From Colius striatus (Eukaryota; Chordata; Aves; Coliiformes; Coliidae): a stretch of DNA of 64,000 nucleotides. The DNA lies in contig NC_084762.1 of assembly GCF_028858725.1 (NCBI RefSeq), positions 8,627,374 through 8,691,373 of the forward strand, in the 5' to 3' direction. Shown here one piece after another: positions 34,501 through 39,226 of this stretch. A program made the translations under genes and the position numbers. Numbering within the stretch: position 1 is the stretch's first letter; the number at the start of each line of letters is the position of its first letter. The notes beneath the pieces are model-generated. The model was not told the origin of the DNA. It made no database searches and saw only the letters and a program-made list of their open reading frames with translations.

Positions 34501-35761
34501 GTAAGTCACTCCTGTTTTGCTAAGATCACAGGTACAGCAGCGGTAGCTTCAGAAATAAAACCATACAAATGATTCCACTTTCCTCTCACCAATAGCGGGG
34601 CAGTTCTCTCCAAGCCATGTGCATCCAACAGGACCTTCTGCTGCCATAGTCTCGTAACAGTGCTTGACTTCCATCTGCACAGCTGTTACCTAAAAGAACC
34701 ACCAAGTAAAGCTGGATTCTGTTGAAAGCATCATGAAATTTCTGACAGTGTCTTCCAGTCTTTAAATACGAGGTTTTTGTTATCTGTGTGTCATAAAGCA
34801 AATAGAGCAACTGCTTAATTCACCCTCTGTTTGTAATTGCTGTTGTTTAAACTTAAGTTGCCAAACAGGGGTTCCTGGGAGACTTTGTAAAGCTGCTATT
34901 GTGGACATCTGCAGTATTATCTGGCAGAACTACACTTCCTGCAAAAATTACAGTGCCAGCAGCTAAACCACATTCACTGTATACTGTAGTGGGCAAGAAA
35001 CTGCCTGCTGGTTGTTCTGGGGGAAGCCTTGGTAGGAGGACTGCTTTGGGAGCTTTGCAGAGCTGGACTTCAGCAGTAATCCCTGTAGCTTGCAGCTCTT
35101 TGTTACGTTCTTGAGCTGGCTGGGAGAAAGTAGTGATGGAGCATCAAATGTGTGTTAAGAGTGACTTGGAGGGAAAAAAAAAAGAAGTTGTTTTAACTTT
35201 TGCTTTTATGTTTTCTAGCCTGAAAATATTTTGGTGGACCAGAGTTCCACTAAGCCAACAATAAAACTGGCTGACTTTGGAGATGCAGTCCAGCTCAATA
35301 CCACGTATTACATCCACCAGTTACTTGGAAACCCAGAGTTTGCAGCTCCTGAAATTATTCTTGGAAATCCTGTTTCCCTCACCTCAGATGTTTGGAGCAT
35401 TGGAGTGCTCACATATGTCCTTCTTAGTGGCGTCTCTCCTTTCCTGGATGAAAGCGTAGAGGAAACTTGCCTGAATATTTGCCGCTTAGACTTTAGTTTC
35501 CCAGATGACTACTTCAAAGGAGTTAGCCAGAAGGCCAAAGATTTTGTATGTTTCCTACTTCAGGATGACCCAGCTAAGCGTCCCTCGGCTGCACTGGCCC
35601 TCCAGGAGCAATGGCTGCAGCCGGGGAACAGCAAAAGTGCTGACAGCATTGACATATCCAGACTGACTTCGTTCATTGAGCGGCGAAAACACCAGAATGA
35701 TGTTCGACCCATCCGTAGCATTAAAAACTTCTTACAGAGCAGGCTCTTGCCAAGAGTTTGA
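1290..35761 (+). CDS. TRIO: TRIO, C-terminal half (23 exons; 5' end of gene outside window)
   Basis: TRIO is a cytoplasmic multidomain Rho GEF that links receptors to actin remodelling in axon guidance, cell migration and muscle. Its first DH-PH acts on Rac1/RhoG and its second on RhoA. The spliced product has 1354 residues here, counting the split first codon as residue 1. Domains by window residue: basic/Ser-rich linker 1-236, DH2 about 237-420, PH2 about 422-540, disordered Gly/Ser/Pro linker 545-801, SH3-2 about 812-875, Lys-rich linker 884-940, Ig 941-1036, kinase about 1055-1310, tail to 1354. Kinase motifs visible are GRGRF, AVATK (K1082), HLDLKPEN, DFG (D1193) and APE. All 22 introns are GT-AG and all phases agree. 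The human protein is about 3097 residues, so a little under half is present. KALRN has the same layout, but the [11 protein letters not shown] linker and the SRLLPRV end are TRIO-like. Confidence 0.97.
1775..2130 (+). repeat. CR1 LINE 3' fragment (+)
   Basis: The sequence reads like the terminal part of an avian CR1. It has the GAAGAATTTCTTCACTG block, GGGCTGCCCAGATGGG, CAAAACCCACCTGGACGAG, GATGATCTTTCAAGGTCCC and a terminal ATTCTGTGAT. It is 5'-truncated and lies in a TRIO intron in sense orientation. The 5' limit is approximate. Confidence 0.9.
3565..3735 (+). CDS. TRIO: TRIO exon w2: Ser/acidic linker
   Basis: The exon has 171 nt, 57 whole codons, phase 0 at both ends, acceptor TTTACAG and donor GTAAGA. 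It encodes [18 protein letters not shown], then an acidic run [10 protein letters not shown] and a Pro/Gln-rich end. It is symmetric in phase, so skipping it would keep the frame. Confidence 0.95.
3736..7656 (+). other. TRIO: TRIO intron w2, 3.9 kb
   Basis: This non-coding interval holds a probable solo LTR on the minus strand (about 5.51-6.29 kb) and a perfect 10-bp hairpin at 6901-6926. I see no RNA gene and no coding exon in it. Confidence 0.75.
5510..6291 (-). mobile_element. Probable solo LTR of an avian endogenous retrovirus (-)
   Basis: Read on the minus strand, the segment looks like a long terminal repeat. A 5' end TGTAGAGCTC is near 6291. An AATAAA signal at 5643-5638 is followed by a GT/T-rich stretch typical of R-U5. 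A CA end lies near 5510. No gag, pol or env sequence flanks it, so it would be a solo LTR. I could not find a convincing target-site duplication, so the limits are approximate. A 220-codon open frame on the + strand across the segment is most likely fortuitous. Confidence 0.5.
7657..7752 (+). CDS. TRIO: TRIO exon w3: linker before DH2
   Basis: The exon has 96 nt, 32 codons, phase 0 at both ends. It encodes [20 protein letters not shown] and then a predicted helix ending EELVKSKM. The donor ATG|GTGAGG follows directly. It continues into ALEDRPSS in the next exon, as in TRIO of other vertebrates. Confidence 0.95.
8380..8492 (+). repeat. Degenerate CR1 3' tail (+)
   Basis: The segment TTGACCCTGTTTGAGTGG...GATTGGACTATATGGTCTC, followed by ACTGTGATTCC, matches the end of CR1 with many substitutions. 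This suggests an old copy. The 5' boundary is uncertain. Confidence 0.6.
9031..9260 (+). repeat. Tandem duplication, about 116-bp unit x2
   Basis: Two head-to-tail copies (9031-9146 and 9147-9260) each run from GATTGTGAGCTTGAATT through CCAATAAATACTTC and CCCATGGCTTCTC to GTGGAGTCCATGCAAG. The copies differ by scattered substitutions and a few short indels. Each carries an AATAAA hexamer. The unit could come from an LTR or another transposon end, but I cannot name the family. It lies in a TRIO intron. Confidence 0.85.
9867..10015 (+). CDS. TRIO: TRIO exon w4: linker leading into DH2
   Basis: The exon has 149 nt, starts in phase 0 and ends with two bases (CA) of the His codon completed in the next exon. 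It encodes [20 protein letters not shown], a Ser-rich stretch [14 protein letters not shown] and the basic KSSSLKRR just before the DH domain. The donor is GTAAGA. Confidence 0.95.
10290..10508 (+). repeat. CR1 LINE 3' fragment (+) with 5' fold-back
   Basis: The CR1 end includes CAGGCTGCCCAGGGAAG, CAAAACCCACCTGGACACG, GATGATCTCTAAAGGTCCC and ATTCTGTGATTCTGTG. Its 5' edge forms the right arm of a perfect 17-bp inverted repeat (10273-10289 with 10293-10309). Confidence 0.9.
10966..11032 (+). CDS. TRIO: TRIO exon w5: start of DH2 (conserved region 1)
   Basis: The exon has 67 nt and begins with the last base of a split His codon. It encodes [20 protein letters not shown], the first helix (CR1) of the Dbl-homology domain. 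The conserved E of ETERDYV is the residue that contacts the GTPase switch region in this family. The acceptor is TTTCCATTGTAG and the donor GTATGA. Confidence 0.96.
11395..11490 (+). repeat. Possible MIR SINE remnant (+)
   Basis: TTTGAACAACCTGCTTCC followed by TAGTTTCCCCTTCTGTAAAATG and a GATAAC continuation resembles the distal half of the ancient amniote MIR element, which contains CAGTTTCCTCATCTGTAAAATGGGGATAA. The copy is weakly preserved. Confidence 0.5.
12509..12612 (+). CDS. TRIO: TRIO exon w6: DH2 helices
   Basis: The exon has 104 nt and encodes [20 protein letters not shown], then [14 protein letters not shown] and two bases of a split Asp codon. The IVFGNIxxIYxWH motif is characteristic of TRIO/Kalirin-type DH domains. 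Acceptor TGTTGCAG, donor GTATGT. Confidence 0.96.
13258..13327 (+). CDS. TRIO: TRIO exon w7: DH2
   Basis: The exon has 70 nt and enters by completing the Asp codon. It encodes [20 protein letters not shown] and VKH, and ends in phase 0 at GTAAGT. Confidence 0.96.
15376..15465 (+). CDS. TRIO: TRIO exon w8: DH2
   Basis: The exon has 90 nt, 30 codons, phase 0 at both ends. It encodes [20 protein letters not shown] and ends EYIDTFFE. The YCQNKPKSE stretch is typical of TRIO/KALRN. Acceptor TTCCTCCAG, donor GTAAGT. Confidence 0.96.
16078..16170 (+). CDS. TRIO: TRIO exon w9: DH2 core helix (CR3)
   Basis: The exon has 93 nt, 31 codons, phase 0 at both ends. It encodes the most conserved DH helix, including [20 protein letters not shown], which packs against switch 2 of the GTPase. 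Acceptor CCCTCAG, donor GTGAAG. Confidence 0.97.
16784..16834 (+). CDS. TRIO: TRIO exon w10: 51-nt DH2 exon
   Basis: This short 17-codon exon has phase 0 at both ends and encodes [18 protein letters not shown] perfect 10-bp hairpin (16879-16905) lies 45 nt after its donor. Skipping the exon would keep the frame but break the DH fold. Confidence 0.95.
17085..17162 (+). CDS. TRIO: TRIO exon w11: end of DH2, DH-PH junction
   Basis: The exon has 78 nt, 26 codons, phase 0 at both ends. It encodes [20 protein letters not shown] and RLQGFD, the last long DH helix running into the PH domain. Donor GTAAGT. Confidence 0.96.
17985..18176 (+). CDS. TRIO: TRIO exon w12: PH2 beta strands
   Basis: The exon has 192 nt, 64 codons, phase 0 at both ends. 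It encodes [20 protein letters not shown], then [17 protein letters not shown] and [16 protein letters not shown]. This is the first PH beta-strands of the second GEF module, with the [12 protein letters not shown] strand pattern. Confidence 0.96.
18358..18541 (+). repeat. CR1 LINE 3' fragment (+)
   Basis: GGGCTGCCCAGAGAGGTGC, CCCCTGGAAGTGTTTAAGAG, GACTTGATCTTAAAGGTCTC and a terminal ATTCTGATTCC mark a CR1 tail in a TRIO intron. Confidence 0.9.
19287..19464 (+). CDS. TRIO: TRIO exon w13: end of PH2
   Basis: The exon has 178 nt, starts in phase 0 and ends with the first base of a split Ala codon. It encodes [20 protein letters not shown] and the C-terminal PH helix [17 protein letters not shown] with the near-invariant PH tryptophan (W528). 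Donor ATG|GTAAAT. Read-through would end after a further 9 codons. Confidence 0.96.
19662..19930 (+). other. Open frame with membrane-anchor-like segment in TRIO intron w13
   Basis: A reading frame open from 19469 to a stop at 19925-19927 encodes a hydrophobic run [20 protein letters not shown] followed by [11 protein letters not shown]. It resembles a single membrane helix with a basic cytoplasmic flank. AG acceptors at 19660-19661 and 19684-19685 are in the right phase to join exon w13. The expected first acceptor (19539-19540) gives a different frame. I see no canonical AATAAA soon after the stop. It may be chance in AT-rich intron. Confidence 0.2.
20266..21035 (+). CDS. TRIO: TRIO exon w14: large disordered Gly/Ser/Pro linker
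   Basis: At 770 nt this is the largest coding exon here. It encodes the low-complexity linker between PH2 and SH3-2. It starts [20 protein letters not shown], passes through a Ser/Gly tract and [13 protein letters not shown], then Pro-directed Ser sites such as SPLNSPLS and SPASRPGS, and ends [18 protein letters not shown]. It is more GC-rich than the flanking introns. Many Ser-Pro sites suit phosphorylation or SH3 ligands, but that is inference. The donor is GGG|GTAAGA. Confidence 0.95.
21036..24979 (+). other. TRIO: TRIO intron w14, 3.9 kb
   Basis: The longest intron in this part of the gene, with no supported exon. It contains a probable MIR remnant (about 23.62 kb) and AT-rich sequence. 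Minus-strand open frames at 23527-24021 and 24554-25069 have no recognisable protein family. Confidence 0.7.
23622..23728 (+). repeat. Probable MIR SINE remnant (+)
   Basis: GTGACTTGTTCAAGGCCACA, then a GGTTTTCAGGGCTC stretch and CCATGCTGTCCACTCAGCCC, follow the MIR core (ACTTGCCCAAGGTCACACAG ... CACTATGCCACC). It is diverged, as expected for a repeat predating birds. Confidence 0.55.
24980..25227 (+). CDS. TRIO: TRIO exon w15: second SH3 domain
   Basis: The exon has 248 nt and encodes [20 protein letters not shown], the SH3 n-Src/RT region [16 protein letters not shown] and the GWIPGYVLG motif that provides the SH3 ligand-binding Trp and Pro. It ends DNPDGTI plus two bases of a Lys codon. 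Acceptor CGCTTGCAG, donor GTGAGT. Confidence 0.96.
25720..25805 (+). repeat. CR1 3' tail (+)
   Basis: A short CR1 end: GATGATCTTTCAAGGTCCC, TTCCAACCCTTAATATTC and TGTGATTCCGTGTG, in a TRIO intron. Confidence 0.85.
26084..26222 (+). CDS. TRIO: TRIO exon w16: Lys-rich linker
   Basis: The exon has 139 nt and enters with one base finishing a Lys codon. It encodes [20 protein letters not shown], then [19 protein letters not shown] and NKVSVK. The strongly basic linker lies between SH3-2 and the Ig domain. Donor GTAAGT. Confidence 0.95.
26540..26567 (+). CDS. TRIO: TRIO exon w17: 28-nt microexon
   Basis: This very small exon encodes LLNPNYIYD plus one base of a Val codon. It has a good acceptor (TTCTTTCCAG) and donor (GGTAAGTA). 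Its length is not a multiple of three, so it must be spliced in to keep the Ig and kinase frame. The [14 protein letters not shown] sequence matches TRIO/KALRN. Confidence 0.93.
26783..27262 (-). repeat. CR1 LINE 3' fragment (-), about 480 bp
   Basis: One of the longest CR1 copies here, in antisense to TRIO. On the + strand it starts AATCATAGAATCATAGAATG and GGGACCTTTAGAGATCATC, continues through TTAATGAGATCCCCCCTCAG and CTCCAGGCTAAACAGCCCC, and ends with CAGTGCTGGACTCTCTCCAG. It is fairly well preserved. Confidence 0.95.
27871..28033 (+). CDS. TRIO: TRIO exon w18: Ig domain, N-terminal part
   Basis: The exon has 163 nt. It encodes [37 protein letters not shown] and DSHHSISY plus two bases of a Ser codon. 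The Ig core Cys (C963) and Trp (W975) are present. Acceptor TCTTTTCCAG, donor CAG|GTACAG. Confidence 0.96.
28412..28498 (-). repeat. CR1 3' tail (-)
   Basis: AATCATAGAATTACAGAATG, GAAGGGACCTCTAGAGATC and CCCCCTGCTAAAGCAGG mark a short antisense CR1 end. Confidence 0.9.
29752..29873 (+). CDS. TRIO: TRIO exon w19: Ig domain, C-terminal part
   Basis: The exon has 122 nt. It encodes [20 protein letters not shown] and [20 protein letters not shown]. The DDGIYTC motif supplies the second Ig Cys (C1016) and the tyrosine-corner Tyr. It ends with one base of a Gly codon at GTGAGC. This is an I-set-type intracellular Ig domain just before the kinase. Confidence 0.96.
31714..31880 (-). repeat. CR1 3' fragment (-)
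   Basis: CTCACAGAATCTCAAGGGC, GGAAGGGACCTCAAAAGATC, CATCCAGTCCAATGCCCC and AGCTGGGTTTGGAATGTCC follow a CR1 end in antisense. Confidence 0.85.
32368..32446 (+). CDS. TRIO: TRIO exon w20: Ig-kinase linker
   Basis: The exon has 79 nt. It encodes [20 protein letters not shown] and EVAELG plus two bases of Arg, leading into the kinase glycine loop. Donor CAG|GTGCGT. Confidence 0.95.
32916..33116 (+). CDS. TRIO: TRIO exon w21: kinase N-lobe
   Basis: The exon has 201 nt. It encodes [20 protein letters not shown] and [18 protein letters not shown], then the hinge YILVLEM. The glycine-rich loop spans the splice junction (GRGRFSVV). The ATP-binding Lys is in AVATK (K1082). The donor is AAAT|GTGTGT, with T instead of the usual G at -1. 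Retaining the intron would stop the kinase after six codons, before the catalytic loop. Confidence 0.95.
33552..33690 (+). CDS. TRIO: TRIO exon w22: kinase C-lobe start, catalytic loop
   Basis: The exon has 139 nt. It encodes [39 protein letters not shown], and ends in phase 0. HLDLK plus PEN of the next exon is the catalytic loop, in the HRD position with L for R as in DAPK/MLCK relatives. The catalytic Asp (D1172) and Lys (K1174) are present. Confidence 0.96.
35219..35761 (+). CDS. TRIO: TRIO exon w23: kinase C-lobe and C-terminus
   Basis: The terminal coding exon has 543 nt including the TGA at 35759-35761. It encodes [21 protein letters not shown], the activation segment, [30 protein letters not shown] and the end [19 protein letters not shown] and SRLLPRV. 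DFG (D1193) and APE are intact, so the kinase looks competent. The end matches the TRIO rather than the KALRN terminus. Confidence 0.97.
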   Translation, partial: PENILVDQSSTKPTIKLADFGDAVQLNTTYYIHQLLGNPEFAAPEIILGNPVSLTSDVWSIGVLTYVLLSGVSPFLDESVEETCLNICRLDFSFPDDYFKGVSQKAKDFVCFLLQDDPAKRPSAALALQEQWLQPGNSKSADSIDISRLTSFIERRKHQNDVRPIRSIKNFLQSRLLPRV

Positions 35762-35793
35762 CCTTGCTTGAAGTTCTCTCTCATTCTCTTTCA

Positions 35794-35926
35794 CCTGCCA
35801 ATCAGACTGGAGACGGACTCCTCCTGCCGACCGATCAGACCGGAGACGATGGACTCCTCCTGCCAACAGATCAGACTGGAGATGTTGATGGATGATAACA
35901 GACTCCTCCTGCCAATCAGCTCGTTG
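35794..35926 (+). repeat. TRIO: Imperfect tandem repeat in TRIO 3'UTR, 29-48-bp units
   Basis: Three full copies and one partial copy of a unit starting CTGCCA/G and ending GGACTCCTC share GATCAGACTGGAGA. The units vary from about 29 to 48 bp, with the third expanded by GATG-type insertions. Confidence 0.8.
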
Positions 35927-36839
35927 ACTTGAATTTTTGAGGAAAGCAAACCCCGAGCCAACCAGCCGCCAGCGAGTGCGGTTGGCACGCCAAGGCGTCG
36001 CGGGGGGACTGGCGATGCAGACTTCACTGGGGTGGAGGACGAGAGCACTGTACTTTGTTGCAAAAAAAAAAAAGAGATAGAGCAGTCACAAGTGATAGTA
36101 ACAGTATTTTATTCAGGTTTCTGCAAAAAAAAAAGTAGTTTTTTTAATAAACAAGAGTTGAATTTTGCAAGTGAACTTACCTACCGTTTTCAAGATTTAT
36201 TCAAGGAAGAAAAAAAAATACCTATGTTCAAAGCACTGGTGTCAAACGAAACAAAAAATGAAATCATGCCTGGAGAAGACTCACCCAAATGGCTGCCCAT
36301 TGGTAATGGCCTCCATTTCTAACAGCTGGTTTTCACTTGGTCCTAGAGCTTTCCAGTTGCCTCGCCTGTATGTATCTCACGTAGCAGTGCACTGAGATCA
36401 GACTCTGCTTTTAAGTGCATCCAACCTCAAAAGTTTTTGCATACAAATAGAATGAATCGTTTTGCTCTGATAAAATGTAGGCCTTACTTGTATATAGACT
36501 GTTACCTGCCTTCGGTCTGTAATTTTGGATTATTTTTTTTGCCCCTTCTCCCCTTATCCTGGGTTTTTTTTCCCCCCAACCCTTCCCCCTTTCTTCCTAA
36601 ATGGTGGTATACCACTGTGCGGGTCTTCAGTTTGGGTCAGCGCTCACTGTCCCCTTAGGAAAAGGACTTGGGGTCAGTGCCCGGCTTACCGACCCGATGG
36701 TCAAGCAGTATACAGCAGGATGAAATACTGTAAATGCACTCATTTGGGGTTTTTTTTTTTGTTTTTCTTTCATATCATGTGCAATGTTGTGGCTTTAACA
36801 TTTTATGCAACTATTTATGAGGACCTCTGTTGTAACTGT

Positions 36840-36845
36840 AATAAA
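36840..36845 (+). terminator. TRIO: TRIO proximal polyadenylation signal AATAAA
   Basis: A canonical AATAAA hexamer is followed some 40-60 nt later by a GT-rich stretch (GTTTTGTTTGTGTGTTCCG), a typical downstream element. It lies about 1.08 kb after the stop. Confidence 0.6.
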
Positions 36846-37862
36846 TATATAGAAAAAGCACATAGTACGGCGAGCTTTATGGTTTTGTTTGTGTGTTCCG
36901 GGTGAGGGTCCTGGGTGGGCAGGGGAGGGTGTGTTGTACCACGCTGTCATTAGTTTAAGATGAGGGTTAGCATAGAACATTGTCAAGACTAGTCAGTTTT
37001 AAGGATTGTTTTTAAAAGAGACAAGAGAGAGATTCGTCTCCCAAATTTCAAACTGCTTGAGAAGTAGGGTGACACTTCTTAAAGTTTATTATGACTAGTA
37101 TTATTATTATATTCAAAATGCCAAAGTCTGACTTTCCCAAAATCAGTCTCAACGCTTAGTACTTCTTAGAATTTTCAAATCTGTGTTTACTCCTTTCTGT
37201 GAAACGAACAAATGGACTTGGTGTGCTCTTTGGTGAAGAATCCCTTCAGAACGTAGCGGTCAGGCGAGGAGGATCTTCACGCGTCGTGTGATTGTCTTAG
37301 TAACTTGTTTTCTCAAGTTTGGAAGTAATACTAATGTGAGCTATTTAAAAAGACAGAGATGGTTTTCTGTGCATCACTGAGTTCATTTCGGGTGTGTTGT
37401 CATCTATGTTTGTGTGAAATGCCATGTTTAAAGGCACCATGCCGACATCCCACGGTAGTTAGCTGTATGGGTCTGAAGCCATAACCTAGCTTTGGGGTAG
37501 TCTGGAGCTTTTTACGGCTTCCACTGTATTCTATTTATTCCTTTTTTTAATTATTATTATTATTTGTTTGGTTTGGGGGGGGGATTTGGTGATTTTTTTT
37601 TTTTTTCCCTTTGTAAAGTTGTACAGAAACTTTTTAAAAGAAAACAACTGACTTGGAAACTGGACGTGTGTATTCGTACCAACCTCATATCATTACCTTC
37701 GTGTATTATTTCTTTCCTTTCCTGTTTCAGTTCCGTTTTGTTTGCCTTTATTTTGCATGTATATTTCTTTGTACAGTGACCTGACATGTTTACACAGTAT
37801 GACGTGATGTAAATATTTTATTTTGCCATCAGTTATTTTGAAAACAAAAAGGAAAAAAAAAA

Positions 37863-37868
37863 ATTAAA
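37863..37868 (+). terminator. TRIO: TRIO distal polyadenylation signal ATTAAA
   Basis: An ATTAAA hexamer follows an A-rich tract and is itself followed by a TTTGTCTGATC stretch. The region up to it contains TGTACAGTGACCTGAC-type sequence that looks like UTR rather than repeat DNA. Cleavage probably falls near 37.88 kb. Confidence 0.55.
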
Positions 37869-39079
37869 CATATTTGACATATTTGTCTGATCTCTTGCTT
37901 TTAAGGAGTTGCAAAGTTTAGGTTTGGTTGTGTTTTAATTGGGCTTTGTATTTAAAAAGAGACTTTATTGCTATAAAATTCCTTCTAAATCACAGTGATG
38001 TATCTTTCTTTCATGCCTTACGAAGTAATATTTGCCTTTGCTCCAAGTGTTGAGTGCTTTGTAGTGTCGTGATTGCTTTTACATAAAACATGAGTAACTC
38101 CCTTAACTGTGGAAATTCATTACAGTCTTTTTGCTGGTCAAAATTTACTAGCTAATAGCTTTCACCAGGTGTTCCCAGTTAAAGACCAAAAGGATCGTAT
38201 TTCAGTTTAATATTAAACTGGGGGACAGATTTCCCACACCTTTTAGGCTTTCCAGCTTCATGATGGAGAAAAGTTAACTTTCAGCTGTAAAAACTTGGGG
38301 TTTGCAGCTAAACTGTTTGCATCCTATAGTGGGTGAAGCAGAAAAGGTTTTCCTTGTGTGCCTTTCTCTGTCCCCCCTTTCTGCCATCATTAATCCCTTT
38401 GCAATTTCAACTGAAGTGACAGGTCAGGGAACAATACAGAGTGTTTATGCCTCTCACTGCGTTGTTTACATGGAGGCAGTGGGAGTGTTCTGCTATTACT
38501 TTTCAAGTGATGAAACAATCCCCTTTTATTCCTCACAGTTTACTACCAAGGGAGACATTTTACATTGAGAGAGACAGAGGATACTCAGGAAGGATGTGCT
38601 GCCATGAATGAGCCACTGGAAGCTTTTTCAGTGACAAGGAAATAGGTGGCAACACGCTCCATGGAAGAGTTTGTATCCTTGAGTTCTTGAAAATAGTTTG
38701 TTGTGTCTAAAGTTAGACTAAACTGGAAATTTACAGAGAAATAACATTCTTGCATGTGTTAATCAGGAGCAGAGATGTGTTCTTCCATCTGTAAACAAGA
38801 GTGCATTAACATCTTTTGACAGAGTGGAGTTTTGTACCAAATCCTGCTGTTGAGTGCAAAAGGTTCCAGCTGAAGAAAGCTTGAATGTTGAGTTTCCCAA
38901 CTTAGATATCTCTTCAAATGCTTTTAAGAGATAATGTATGTAAATTAATTTACTGTATAGTCAGGGCTGCAAATGCTTCTTGGACTCGGTTGGGGTTCAG
39001 TTCTCATTGGCTGTTCTGCACACCACAAGCTCACACTGCAGAGCAGAAACCGAAAGCATGAGTGAGAGCAGCTGCCCTG

Positions 39080-39226
39080 AGGCTTACCATCCCTGGAGAT
39101 ACTTAAAAGACACATAGCTGAGGTGCTGAGGGACGTGGTTCAGTGATGGGCTTGGCAGTGTGAGGTTAGTGGTTGGACTCAGTGATCTTAAAGGTCTTTT
39201 CCAACCGAAATGATTCTGTGATTCCA
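39080..39226 (+). repeat. CR1 3' fragment (+), young-looking subfamily
   Basis: CATCCCTGGAGATACTTAAA, GAGGTGCTGAGGGACGTGG and GATCTTAAAGGTCTTTTCC are typical CR1 end blocks. About 56 nt here are identical to the CR1 part at 49.55-49.61 kb, so both belong to the same subfamily. Confidence 0.93.

Larger units (their letters stand above)
35762..37885 (+). other. TRIO: TRIO 3'UTR
   Basis: The sequence after the stop starts with a repeated GC-rich patch (35794-35926) and two adjacent hairpins, then becomes AT-rich with homopolymer runs and ATT repeats. Two plausible polyadenylation signals end it, AATAAA near 36840 and ATTAAA near 37863. The 3' end is an estimate. No repeat or new gene interrupts it. 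Confidence 0.75.

Noticed and set aside
1290-35761. Identification as KALRN
   Set aside because: Kalirin shares the domain order, but the Gly-rich linker after YQRNHS, the Ig-kinase linker and the SRLLPRV C-terminus fit TRIO, and no FN3-like segment between Ig and kinase is seen.
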